This document shows, one piece after another, positions 7,215-14,476 of a stretch of 64,000 nt of DNA. The position numbers and the translations under genes are program-made. Source of the stretch: Actinomycetota bacterium (GTDB taxonomy: Bacteria > Actinomycetota > Thermoleophilia > Solirubrobacterales > Solirubrobacteraceae). Each line of letters opens with the position of its first letter. The first letter of the stretch is position 1. Location: assembly GCA_005888335.1 (NCBI GenBank), contig VAWY01000129.1, forward strand, positions 520-64,519. The letters are read 5' to 3'. The notes beneath the pieces were generated by a model, which was given only the letters and a program-made list of their open reading frames with translations, was not told the DNA's origin and did not search any database.

Positions 7215-8252
7215 CTACGAGCTCTCGCGGAGCGCTCGGGCGACGGCCTCGGCGGCCGTGCGCACGCCGAGCTTGGCTTCCAGGCGTGCGAGCCGCTCCC
7301 GGACGGCGTGAAGGCTGAGGAACAGGTCCCAAGCGATCTCGGCCTCGTCCTCGATGACCGCGGCCGCGCGCAACACCTCGGTCTCGCGCGGGGTCAGGCC
7401 GAGGCGGTCGAGCGCGCCCGTGCGGAAGCTGGCGACCTGCTCCTCGAGCAGCAGCGCGTGCGGATCACCGGGCAACAGGCGGACGGTGAGGCGGCGGCCG
7501 TCGCGCTCGCTGACGAGCGGCGGGCGCGGCGGCAGCGCGAGCCACTCGGCGACCGGCCCGGGCAGCCAGCCGGGATGCTCGCCCGCGCCGAAATGCTCGG
7601 CAAGCCACCGGTCGGCGTCGAGGCTCGAGAGCTCGATCTCGCCGTCGCGGTTGAGCAGCACGACGGCGGTGCCCGGCGGCGGATCGGCGGCGAGTGCACG
7701 GACGAGGCGGCCCCGGGCCTGCGTCGCCCGCAGCGCGCCCTCGAGGGCGGGGCGAGCGAGGTCGAGCACGTCGCGGTCGCGCTCGGAGAACTCACGTTCG
7801 GTGCGTCCCAGGCCGGCGACGACCGCCTCGCTGCGATCTGTGCGCATGCCGATCGCGATCTCGTACTCCACGCCGGACGAGTGGAGGAGGTGCCCGTACA
7901 GCTCGCTGTGGGCGAGAGGTGCGGCCTCGACGAGCTCCGACAGGCGCACAGCGGGCCGGCGGCGCGCGGCGTGCGCCGCCAGGAGCGGATGGTCAGCCGC
8001 CGTCTCGACGACCGCGTCGAAGGCGCCGGGGGGCTCCGCCTCGGCCGGGATCGCCTCGTGGCCAACGGCGCCCGTGGACAACTCGACCACATCCCAGGTC
8101 AGGACGTCCGCGGGAACGAGCTCGGCGAGCGCCGTGAGCGCGCGCCGGCGGAGCTCGCCCTCAGTCCGGGCTTCGACGATCGCCCGAGCGAACCCGTATG
8201 CGGCGCCCACGTCGGTGTCAGCGAGCCAGGGCATGGCGTCACCGGTGAACAT
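7215..8252 (-). CDS. LuxR-type transcriptional regulator with GAF-like sensor region
   Basis: About 345 residues. The C terminus (about 280-340) is a LuxR-type HTH: LGLTPRETEVLRAAAVIEDE, then an irregular recognition helix and a dimer helix ending LGVRTAAEAVARAL. The N-terminal 180 residues look like a GAF sensor (TEGELRRRALTALAELVPAD, then DVLDLARPALEGALRATQAR). The middle region is PAS-like (AVVLLNRDGEIELSS). Start is uncertain: GTG 8261, ATG 8252 and ATG 8234 are in frame and none has a strong ribosome site. The ligand is unknown. It lies inside the island between the winged-helix gene and decayed genes. Confidence 0.75.
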   Translation of the reverse strand: MFTGDAMPWLADTDVGAAYGFARAIVEARTEGELRRRALTALAELVPADVLTWDVVELSTGAVGHEAIPAEAEPPGAFDAVVETAADHPLLAAHAARRRPAVRLSELVEAAPLAHSELYGHLLHSSGVEYEIAIGMRTDRSEAVVAGLGRTEREFSERDRDVLDLARPALEGALRATQARGRLVRALAADPPPGTAVVLLNRDGEIELSSLDADRWLAEHFGAGEHPGWLPGPVAEWLALPPRPPLVSERDGRRLTVRLLPGDPHALLLEEQVASFRTGALDRLGLTPRETEVLRAAAVIEDEAEIAWDLFLSLHAVRERLARLEAKLGVRTAAEAVARALRESS

Positions 8253-8258
8253 ACTCCT

Positions 8259-8479
8259 CACGGTGCGCAGGACTCACGAGGCGCGGAACCCGACCCGCTG
8301 ACCGGGGCTGACCGCCCGCTGTCGCCGGCGTCCCCGCGCGGACGGGAACCCCGTCCCGCGTCGCCCGTGGGCTTCCGATGGTCCGTCGAGTAGAAGCCGG
8401 AGCCTTTGTAACGCGGGGTGAACGGCTGAAGGACTCGCTCAACCTTCTGCCCGGTCGTCGGGCAGGTGACCAGACTGTC
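8259..8479 (-). pseudogene. 3' fragment of an FmdB-family zinc-ribbon gene
   Basis: Minus-strand translation from 8479 reads DSLVTCPTTGQKVERVLQP then RYKGSGFYSTDHRK. This is the second half of FmdB-like regulatory zinc-ribbon proteins (...TCPxCG...V.RV...FKGSGFY.TDYR). The first zinc knuckle and start codon are missing, an in-frame stop lies just upstream near 8518, and the second CPxC has become CPTTG. After the conserved part the frame continues with low-complexity residues to the start of the LuxR gene. This is a decayed remnant. Confidence 0.6.
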
Positions 8480-8487
8480 CGCGCGCC

Positions 8488-8640
8488 GAGCTCGATCGCT
8501 ACAGCCAGACGCTCACCCAACTCGACTTCGCCGTACGCGACACCCGCGTGCTCGCGCGCCACGCGCTGCGCTACGTCCGCCGGAGCGGTCAAGCGCCGGA
8601 CGGGCAGCTAGACGCGGTACAGGAACGTGTACACCGCCGA
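8488..8640 (+). pseudogene. Possible fragment of a FUSC/aromatic-acid-exporter-like membrane protein gene
   Basis: Plus-strand reading gives ELDRYSQTLTQLDFAVRDT and RVLARHALRYVRRSGQAPD. This resembles the cytoplasmic helical tail of FUSC-type membrane proteins. There is no start, no membrane segment and no downstream continuation, and it abuts the FmdB fragment on the other strand. It looks like an isolated fossil exon-sized piece. Confidence 0.35.
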
Positions 8641-8997
8641 CGGACCGCTCTGGGCCCAGTCCGCGAGGCAGTAGCGGCACCTGCTCCCGTCGTCGGCAGG
8701 CAGGTCGATGGTCTTTGGCGGGCGACCCTCGACCACCTCGGCCTCGATGCTCCTGCCTTCCAGAGGGCCGTCGACGAGCGTCGCTGTGATCGTCGGCCCG
8801 GTCTCAGCGAGGCGCGTCGCGCCTCGTCGGAGAGGCGCTTGTGAGGGCCGCCAGGCATGAACGCAACCCGATTGCTCCACCGGTTCGTGCATGGCCAATG
8901 CGCGGAAGCCCAACGTCATCCCGGGTCGGATCGGCCCTCGGCCGGCGAAGCCGGGCGTCTGGGCCGTCGGGCAGTCGGCGACCGTCGCGATGATCAT
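8608..8997 (-). CDS. Hypothetical protein (129 aa)
   Basis: No family recognised. The C-terminal 60 residues look like a compact beta-rich domain found in small actinobacterial and phage proteins (TATLVDGPLEGRSIEAEVV, RCRYCLADWAQSGPSAVYTF). The N-terminal half (from MIIATVADCPTAQTPG) is less protein-like and may be a fused or decayed lead. An excellent GAGGAGG Shine-Dalgarno precedes ATG 8997, so translation from there is likely. It could be a small cargo gene of the mobile element. Confidence 0.5.
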   Translation of the reverse strand: MIIATVADCPTAQTPGFAGRGPIRPGMTLGFRALAMHEPVEQSGCVHAWRPSQAPLRRGATRLAETGPTITATLVDGPLEGRSIEAEVVEGRPPKTIDLPADDGSRCRYCLADWAQSGPSAVYTFLYRV

Positions 8998-9084
8998 CGG
9001 TTCACCTCCTCGCGGCGGCGGCGGGCGACGGGCCAGTCGCCTCGGAGTCGAGGCTGCCGCCCTCGTCGATCCGGGGCTTGGCGC

Positions 9085-9399
9085 TCAAAGGCCTCGCCGG
9101 CGGGCGTCGTCGCTCAGCGAGCGTGCGATCACTTCAGGCTCGGTCCTGCGTCGCAGGTCGTCGATGCGCTCGTCCTCGTGCACCGAGTGCCGGTAGAGCG
9201 CGTCCTGGAGATTCTCGACCAGCGTCTCCAATCGCTCGAGTCGCTCGCGCAGCTCATCGACCTGGGCGGTGTCGCGCGGCCGCGTCGGCGCGGACTCGCC
9301 CCTGTCGGGCGTGTCGGCTCTGATCAGCGCAGCTGCACGCCGCACGCGGTCCGTGAACCCGCGAGGCGACCGCACCGGCGATCGCTGTGGTGCGTCCAT
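9085..9399 (-). CDS. Small coiled-coil protein (104 aa)
   Basis: The product begins MDAPQRSPVRSPRGFTDRV, followed by a basic helix and a heptad-patterned coiled coil at about residues 50-80 (VDELRERLERLETLVENLQ). The C-terminal stretch is charged (IDDLRRRTEPEVIARSLSDD). AAGGAG lies about 9 bases before ATG 9399. No enzymatic motif is present. It may oligomerise or pair with another small island protein. Function unknown. Confidence 0.6.
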   Translation of the reverse strand: MDAPQRSPVRSPRGFTDRVRRAAALIRADTPDRGESAPTRPRDTAQVDELRERLERLETLVENLQDALYRHSVHEDERIDDLRRRTEPEVIARSLSDDARRRGL

Positions 9400-9720
9400 G
9401 GCAGGGCTCCTTGCTTCGTCCCCCGGAAGCCAACCGGGCGACGATCTTCTCCGGCCAGCGTACCGTGCCACCGCCGGGTCCGCGGGCCTTCAGGCAACAT
9501 CGCAGGCGAGCGGCCGGCGCCCAGTCAACACGCGAGTTCGGTCACCCTCCGACCGACCGACGCCGGGCCGGAAGACGCCCGTGGCGCGTCGCTCTGCGTG
9601 CGCATTGGCTGCGTATCCTCCACTACCGCCCTGCGCCGGTGTGTTGTTCGCTCGGTTCCGGCGGCCCGCGTCTCCGGCGCTGCGGGTGGGGCGTGGTCGC
9701 GGACGTAGACCGCCCCCAGC
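9400..9720. other. 321-bp gap, no gene seen
   Basis: Apart from the ribosome-binding site of the 9085-9399 gene, neither strand shows a reading frame with a credible start, codon bias or recognisable protein segment. No hairpin, repeat or operator stands out. It may be decayed island DNA. Confidence 0.4.
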
Positions 9721-10053
9721 TCAGTCCAGCGCGTCAGCCGGCAGCACGTAGCGCAATGGGCGGCGTGCGGCTTCGATCCGCGAGCCGTGGAGCCCGCGCT
9801 TGGATTCTGCGGAGGCGGTCGCCTCAGGCTGACCGGCGTGGGCGGCGATCCAGCTCATGACGGCCTCCAGGTCAGCGCCCGAGGCGCCGATGGCGGCGCG
9901 CTCGATCACGTGGCCGCCGGAGGGATGGGCCCGCGAGAGGCGGATCACCAGCGCCCGGATCGCGTCGTCGTCGACTCGGCGTGCTCGGTCGAGGTCGTCG
10001 ATCGCTCGTGCATGCGGGGCTTCCCGTACGCGCGAGGTCTCCGGAAACATCAT
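9721..10053 (-). CDS. Hypothetical protein (110 aa)
   Basis: A soluble, mostly helical protein starting MMFPETSRVREAPHARAID, with AIRALVIRLSRAHPSGGHVIE and LEAVMSWIAAHAGQPEAT in the middle. The C-terminal piece is basic (RIEAARRPLRYVLPADALD). AGGAGG 7 bases before ATG 10053 fixes the start. It is the last gene of a run on the minus strand that includes the 182-residue gene, the 64-residue gene and the second zinc-ribbon gene. Function unknown. Confidence 0.6.
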   Translation of the reverse strand: MMFPETSRVREAPHARAIDDLDRARRVDDDAIRALVIRLSRAHPSGGHVIERAAIGASGADLEAVMSWIAAHAGQPEATASAESKRGLHGSRIEAARRPLRYVLPADALD

Positions 10054-10080
10054 GGCTGTCCTCCTGTGCCCGCTCGCGGG

Positions 10081-10629
10081 CTATCGGGTGTTCGGTCTGG
10101 TGACAACGACGAGAGACCGACACCGGCATGTCCACCGCGACGCTCCCGCTGCCGGGGCGCTCCACCACTCGCCGCAGCCGGCGCAGTTCGTGCGGTCGAG
10201 CAGCGAAAGTACGGCCTCGCCAAACCGGCTCGCCTCCGCGGTCGAAACGGATCCGCCCGGGGCATCGCCCTGTGGCGCGACCAGCTTGCGAAAGACGGGC
10301 GAGCGGGTGACTTGCTCGGCGATGTCGTCGGCATCGGTCTTCCGCAGCGCGTTGGCGACGCTTGGCCAGCGATCTCCGAGCGACCCATCTCCGCGCCGGC
10401 GCACGATGCTCATGCCTTGCGTCCAGCTGAGGCTGTCGGCGATGTGGTCCAGTAGCACGGCGGCTGCCGAGCTGATACCCGCGGGGTCGGCTTCGTCGAC
10501 CGCACGCCGCAGCTCGGCGTCGGGTCGAGCAGGCCGCTCGCGGTACGTCGGCCTGATGAGCGCATCGAGCTTGATCGGGGCGGACATGCCGACCCCGGTC
10601 CGGTAGGGCACGCGATACGCGTCAGGCAT
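10081..10629 (-). CDS. Hypothetical protein with C-terminal cysteine cluster (182 aa)
   Basis: No family recognised. The N-terminal two thirds are helical (LRRAVDEADPAGISSAAAVL, LGDRWPSVANALRKTDADD). The C terminus carries NCAGCGEWWSAP and WTCRCRSL, i.e. CxxC followed by CxC, a possible metal site. ATG 10629 overlaps the stop of the upstream 64-residue gene by 8 nt, indicating translational coupling; a second in-frame ATG lies at 10587. It belongs to the four-gene minus-strand run with the second zinc-ribbon gene. Confidence 0.6.
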   Translation of the reverse strand: MPDAYRVPYRTGVGMSAPIKLDALIRPTYRERPARPDAELRRAVDEADPAGISSAAAVLLDHIADSLSWTQGMSIVRRRGDGSLGDRWPSVANALRKTDADDIAEQVTRSPVFRKLVAPQGDAPGGSVSTAEASRFGEAVLSLLDRTNCAGCGEWWSAPAAGASRWTCRCRSLVVVTRPNTR

Positions 10630-10816
10630 CAGATGCCGACGCTCGCTGCTGTGCGCGGCGCAGGCGGTCCGTCGCGCCGTCGGAAACGCGCTGGCGCGAG
10701 GCGAGGACACGGTGATCACCGCGCCCGAGCAGGATCTTGCGGCGATACAGCGCCAAGCGCTCGGCCGCGTGGGCGGCTTCGGCGCGAAGCTCCTCCAGCG
10801 AGGGTTCGCGGCCCAT
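10622..10816 (-). CDS. Small helical protein (64 aa)
   Basis: The product is almost entirely one or two charged helices: SLEELRAEAAHAAERLALYR, then KILLGRGDHRVLASRQRVSD. Its ATG at 10816 shares one base with the stop of the zinc-ribbon gene (TGATG), and its own end overlaps the next gene, so all three are coupled. A 101-bp piece of this gene is duplicated at 480-580. Function unknown; the fixed coupling to the zinc-ribbon gene suggests they act together. Confidence 0.6.
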   Translation of the reverse strand: MGREPSLEELRAEAAHAAERLALYRRKILLGRGDHRVLASRQRVSDGATDRLRRAQQRASASDA

Positions 10817-11076
10817 CAGTCGAGCCGGGCTTCGGCGTAAGCCGCCTGTCGGCGGACGATCAGGTCGCCCAGCTGATCGGCGATGCGCTGGTGCGGGCTC
10901 GACGCGGCGCCGTCGGCCGCACTGGCGGACCTGATCAGTCGAAAGCCGACGAGCTCAGCCAGCTCACCGACGGGCTCGAGCAGCAACCCACAGCCTGGGC
11001 ACAGATCACCGACCTGATCGCCGCTCCCCGCCGTGTACAGACGCATGCCGCAGGGCTCGCATTTGAGATGGGGCAT
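10816..11076 (-). CDS. Zinc-ribbon protein, paralogue 2 of the divergent module
   Basis: 86 residues, beginning MPHLKCEPCGMRLYTAGSG then GDLCPGCGLLLEPVGELAEL. It is clearly homologous to the protein at 6310-6675, with the same two CxxC pairs and the shared VGFR segment, but with a shorter C terminus (RIADQLGDLIVRRQAAYAEA). The start has AAAGG upstream. It is the first gene of a coupled run and diverges from the damaged HTH gene at 11149 across an operator almost identical to the one in module 1. Confidence 0.7.
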   Translation of the reverse strand: MPHLKCEPCGMRLYTAGSGDQVGDLCPGCGLLLEPVGELAELVGFRLIRSASAADGAASSPHQRIADQLGDLIVRRQAAYAEARLD

Positions 11077-11129
11077 CCGGCCCCTTTCAGCCTCGGTTTC
11101 ATCCGACGCATGATCGATGACAATTGAAT

Positions 11130-11147
11130 CTAGAAACACGAGTCTAG
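11130..11147. promoter_or_regulatory. Operator palindrome of the divergent module, copy 2
   Basis: The 18-bp dyad CTAGAAACACGAGTCTAG matches copy 1 at 15 of 18 positions, including both 5-bp arms and a central ACGA. It ends one base before the GTG of the shortened HTH gene. Conservation in a spacer whose flanking genes have diverged supports a protein-binding site. Confidence 0.6.
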
Positions 11148-11148
11148 C

Positions 11149-11343
11149 GTGAGTCGCTCGGAACGTATCGACCTGGTCGTTCTGACCAAGCACGCCCACG
11201 CCGTGCTCTGCATCGCGTACACGAGCCAGCCCGACCTGCCCCTCCCCGACCCGCTCGCCCGCACGCAGAAGATCTTCGCGATTCGGTCGCGGAGCCGGCG
11301 CCGAGGTGGCGGTCGCTGTACCGCGGCAAGGTCAAGGACTTGA
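11149..11343 (+). pseudogene. Winged-helix regulator lacking its DNA-binding core
   Basis: Homologous to 6735-7073 at both ends: VLTKHAHAVLCIA aligns with FLTNHAQVLLSIA, and YTSQPDLPLPDPLAR with YTIQSHLPLPDRLAR. About 44 residues between them, the helix-turn-helix and wing, are missing. The deletion is in frame, so a 64-residue product is still possible before the sequence runs into an Arg-rich tail. It may be a dying gene or a mini-protein that still contacts partner subunits. Confidence 0.6.
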
Positions 11344-11373
11344 CGGCGAGGTCGCGACGACCGGTGGAGGCCT

Positions 11374-12951
11374 TCAGACCGCGCGCAGCAGCCGTCGCTC
11401 AAGCACGAGCGGAAGAAGGAGATCGCGATAGCCGTGCTCGTCGAACAACACCGTGAGCTGGTCGCCGTCGTAGCGCTGGACGGTGCCTTCTCCCCAGTGG
11501 TCACTCAGCACGCGGTCGCCCACCGCGAACGGCTCGACTGCGGTCGGCCCCGCGACGCGCATCGCATCGTTGTCGCAACGCCCGCACGGGCCGCGGTAAC
11601 TCTGTCCGAAGTACGTGAGCAGGAAGGAGCGGCGGCAGTCCGTGTGCTCGGCGTAGCGGCGCATCATCTCGAGCCGAGAGCGCTCCACTTCGTCTTCGCG
11701 CTTCGTCTCCGTCGCTGACGCCGTGAGCGCTTCGGCCACGCTGAGCGCGCCGGTCCAGCGAACCTGTCCGTCGGCCTCCCAGGCTGCGGCACCGAGATCG
11801 ACCAGACGGACGATCGCCGCCGTCAGCGGCCGTGAAGCACGTTCGTCGAGGTCGCGTCCGGTGGAGAGGCGTTCCGCGACGCGGGCGACGACGCTTCCGC
11901 CGACACTCCGCGACGTGAGGTGCCGCGCCGCGCTGAAATCCTCGGGCCGAAACAGCAAGCGCGCATGTGCGTCCTGCTCGTCCCGCCCGGCGCGTCCGAG
12001 CTCCTGGTAGTACGCGTCGAGCGATGCGGGTGGGTCGACGTGCAGCACCCAGCGCACGTCCGGCTTGTCGATCCCCATCCCGAAAGCCACCGTCGCCGCG
12101 ACGATTCGCGCGGAGCCCTCGAGAAAGGCCGTCATCGCCTCGTGCCGCGCTCGCGCCGAGAGCCCCGCGTGGTAGAGCGTCACGGGATGGCCGGCCGCGG
12201 CGAGCACCTCGTGCGCCGCCTGCGCGCTCGCGTGCGTTGCTGCGTACACGATCCCCGCGCCCGTGAGCTCGCCCGCGGCGCGCTCGAGCTCTCGGTGCTT
12301 CTCCCCCACCGAGCCGGCGCGCCGCGCAGACAGCTCGATGTGCGGACGATCGAAGTCGCCGATCACCACCTCGGGGTCGCGCATGCCCAGGCGCCGGCAG
12401 ATCTCCAGCCGTACTGGAAGCGCCGCGGTCGCGGTCAAGGCGATGCGAACGGGCACCTCGAGGGCGTCGGCCTGAGCGCCGAGGCGCATGTAGTCGGGGC
12501 GAAAGTCGTGGCCCCACTGGCTGATCAGGTGTGCCTCGTCGACGACGAGGAGTCCAGGTCGTGCGCGACGCAGCGCGTCCCGCGTCTGCGCGTTTGTCAG
12601 CTGCTCCGGCGAGACGAAGACGAAGGTGTCGGAATCGCAGGTGGCAACGAGCGAGTCCGCCCGTGCGCCCGCCGACTGCTGCGAGTTCAGGAGGACCGCA
12701 CGGAGGTTTGCCGCCCGGAGATGTGCGAGCTGATCGTCCTGCAGCGCGATCAGCGGCGAGACGACCACCGTCGGCCCCTCCCGCATCAGGCCTGCGAGTT
12801 CGTAGATCGCCGACTTGCCGCCGCCGGTCGGCAACACGGCCAGCACGTCGCGCCCAGCGGCCGCCGCGGCAACGGCACGCAGTTGCCCGGCTCGCAGACG
12901 CTCGAAGCCGAGGCGAGATCGAGCGAGCTCGTGGATCGACCTGTCGCTCAT
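11374..12951 (-). CDS. recQ: RecQ-like DEAH helicase
   Basis: 525 residues counted from the ATG at 12951 (an upstream in-frame ATG exists at 12984). SF2 helicase motifs are present: TGGGKS (42-47), DEAH (138-141), TATAA, FGMGIDKPDVRWVLH and the QELGRAGRD motif typical of RecQ. The zinc-binding region reads CRRSFLLTYFG then CGRCDND: three of the usual four cysteines are present and the last is replaced. No HRDC domain follows; instead there is a short beta-barrel tail (FAVGDRVLSDHWGEGTVQRY). It should unwind 3'-overhang DNA during recombination or repair. It lies beside the right tRNA-Sec scar. Confidence 0.88.
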   Translation of the reverse strand: MSDRSIHELARSRLGFERLRAGQLRAVAAAAAGRDVLAVLPTGGGKSAIYELAGLMREGPTVVVSPLIALQDDQLAHLRAANLRAVLLNSQQSAGARADSLVATCDSDTFVFVSPEQLTNAQTRDALRRARPGLLVVDEAHLISQWGHDFRPDYMRLGAQADALEVPVRIALTATAALPVRLEICRRLGMRDPEVVIGDFDRPHIELSARRAGSVGEKHRELERAAGELTGAGIVYAATHASAQAAHEVLAAAGHPVTLYHAGLSARARHEAMTAFLEGSARIVAATVAFGMGIDKPDVRWVLHVDPPASLDAYYQELGRAGRDEQDAHARLLFRPEDFSAARHLTSRSVGGSVVARVAERLSTGRDLDERASRPLTAAIVRLVDLGAAAWEADGQVRWTGALSVAEALTASATETKREDEVERSRLEMMRRYAEHTDCRRSFLLTYFGQSYRGPCGRCDNDAMRVAGPTAVEPFAVGDRVLSDHWGEGTVQRYDGDQLTVLFDEHGYRDLLLPLVLERRLLRAV

Positions 12952-13084
12952 ACGGACGACGCTAGCCCGCCGACGGCCGATCATGCCGCGACGCGGTCAG
13001 TTGAGGTGGACTGGCTTCGGCGCCGGCGGCGCAGCCACGGACGCTCACGCGGCCACGTCTCGATCAGGCCACGAGCTATCAGCG

Positions 13085-13195
13085 AAATCCCTGCAAATCG
13101 ACCTGGTCGAACCTCGTAGGCGTGGGCTTCAAACCGGCAGGGCGTGACAGCCCCACGCTTGGAAGCCTCGATTCCGTCGCCGCCCCGGTGCTGCA
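13085..13195 (+). repeat. 3' half of a tRNA-Sec gene (attachment-site scar), copy 2
   Basis: Same layout as 250-360: upstream TCCCTGCAAA, a CTTCAAA anticodon loop (TCA at 129-131 past 13000), variable arm GCGTG/CACGC, T arm, acceptor strand GCCGCCCC and discriminator G (13187). Here the T stem has two mismatches and the TTC of the T loop has become CTC, so it is more decayed than copy 1. The 5' half is absent. The two scars enclose about 12.7 kb. Confidence 0.7.
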
Positions 13196-13265
13196 CCTCG
13201 CTCCTCACGGGTGAGAAATCTCCCTCGTGTGCGAGCCCGGAGCGGGAACCACAGTGCCTGGAGTG

Positions 13266-13493
13266 ATGGGAGAAATCGCCGTGATCAACCCGTCATCGAT
13301 CAAGCGGGAGCTGTCCGACATCCAGCGGCGGCTGCGCTGCTTGCAGGCGCAGATCGATCGCGCGCACGAGGGGATCGCACTGAAGTTCCATCGTGAGGAG
13401 GTGATCAACGAGACCGCGGACGAGGACGCCGGCGGTGAGCTCGACGCGCGGTGCGAGGCCGGGCCGCGGGAAGGCGACCCGCCGTCTGCGTGA
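13266..13493 (+). CDS. Small helical protein (75 aa), tentative
   Basis: The product MGEIAVINPSSIKRELSDI is followed by a helix (QRRLRCLQAQIDRAHEGIA) and an acidic tail. It resembles short coiled-coil proteins but matches no family I recognise. ATG 13266 lies in a frame open from 13227; no strong ribosome site is seen. It sits just outside the right tRNA-Sec scar. Confidence 0.35.
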   Translation: MGEIAVINPSSIKRELSDIQRRLRCLQAQIDRAHEGIALKFHREEVINETADEDAGGELDARCEAGPREGDPPSA

Positions 13494-13594
13494 GATGAGG
13501 TCGTCCTCACCGTTGCGGACGCCGTGAGACGCGGTCGGAGGGGCAACCAACGCCACCCCTGTGGGGGTAGCCGCGGTCGGCGGACCAGCCGAGG

Positions 13595-14335
13595 ATGGCG
13601 GCCATGCACACGATGGAGCGTCTGTCCCGCCACGCGGTCGCCGCGGCCGCTGCCTTGCTGTTCGCGGTCTCCGTCGCTCCGGCCGGCGCGTCGGCGAGCA
13701 CCACGGCCGCGCCAGCCAAGAGGTTCGTCGACTCGCAGATGCCGCTCCGCGTCGCGATCAATGCCAAGCGGACCACGATGCAGACCCGCGCCGACCGGCT
13801 GACCAAGGTCTACTTCGCGTGCCGCCGCGCGGTCGACATCGATCTGGGGTCGCTCGACCGGACCCTCTCGGTCACCTCGAGGATGCTCGACTACTTCCTG
13901 TCCGACCGCGAGCAGGAGGCCCTCAACCCGATCCGATCACACCTCGCCGCGCAGGCCGATCGCTACGAGAGGCTGTCCACGGGCGACCGGCTGCTCGACC
14001 GTGCCGCGCGGGCCCAGGCCCGTTCGCTGCGACGGATTCTCGCGGTCGCCGAGCTCGACAGCTGCGCGACCCTCCAAGACTGGGCGCAGAACGGGTTCAC
14101 CGACGCTCACGCGCCGGAGATCCCCTCGGTCTTCACGTGGTCGGCCGAAACCCTGTCCGACGGACGGGTGCTCGCGCTGGCGGCGAAGCGGCTGCGGGCG
14201 GACGGCCTGTCGGCGAAGGCAGCCAGCCGTGCCGCCTACCTGCCGTTCGACGACGAGACGCCGCCCAATGAGTTCTCGGTGGAGGTGCACGCCGAGGGCA
14301 GCGGCGAGGTTTCGCTAGACACCGAGCTCGGCTGA
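13595..14335 (+). CDS. Secreted hypothetical protein (246 aa)
   Basis: A clear Sec signal peptide opens the protein: basic HTMERLSRHA, hydrophobic core VAAAAALLFAVSVAPAGASA and a likely AxA cleavage. The mature part is helical, with KRFVDSQMPLRVAINAKRTT and DRTLSVTSRMLDYFLSDREQ, and holds two cysteines that could form a disulphide. Three in-frame ATGs (13595, 13604, 13613) could start it; only the position of the signal peptide depends on the choice. No catalytic motif is visible. Function unknown. Confidence 0.7.
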   Translation: MAAMHTMERLSRHAVAAAAALLFAVSVAPAGASASTTAAPAKRFVDSQMPLRVAINAKRTTMQTRADRLTKVYFACRRAVDIDLGSLDRTLSVTSRMLDYFLSDREQEALNPIRSHLAAQADRYERLSTGDRLLDRAARAQARSLRRILAVAELDSCATLQDWAQNGFTDAHAPEIPSVFTWSAETLSDGRVLALAAKRLRADGLSAKAASRAAYLPFDDETPPNEFSVEVHAEGSGEVSLDTELG

Positions 14336-14476
14336 CGGCCCCCGGCGCTGCGTCAGTGGCCCAGGGACCCCGGGTCGTCGTCAGACTTGCCGGCGGCGGG
14401 GTCGGAGAAGTGCCGGCTGAACGCAGCGTGTAGCGGTCGTTGGTAGCACCGGTGCGCACGACAGGAGGGCAAGTGC

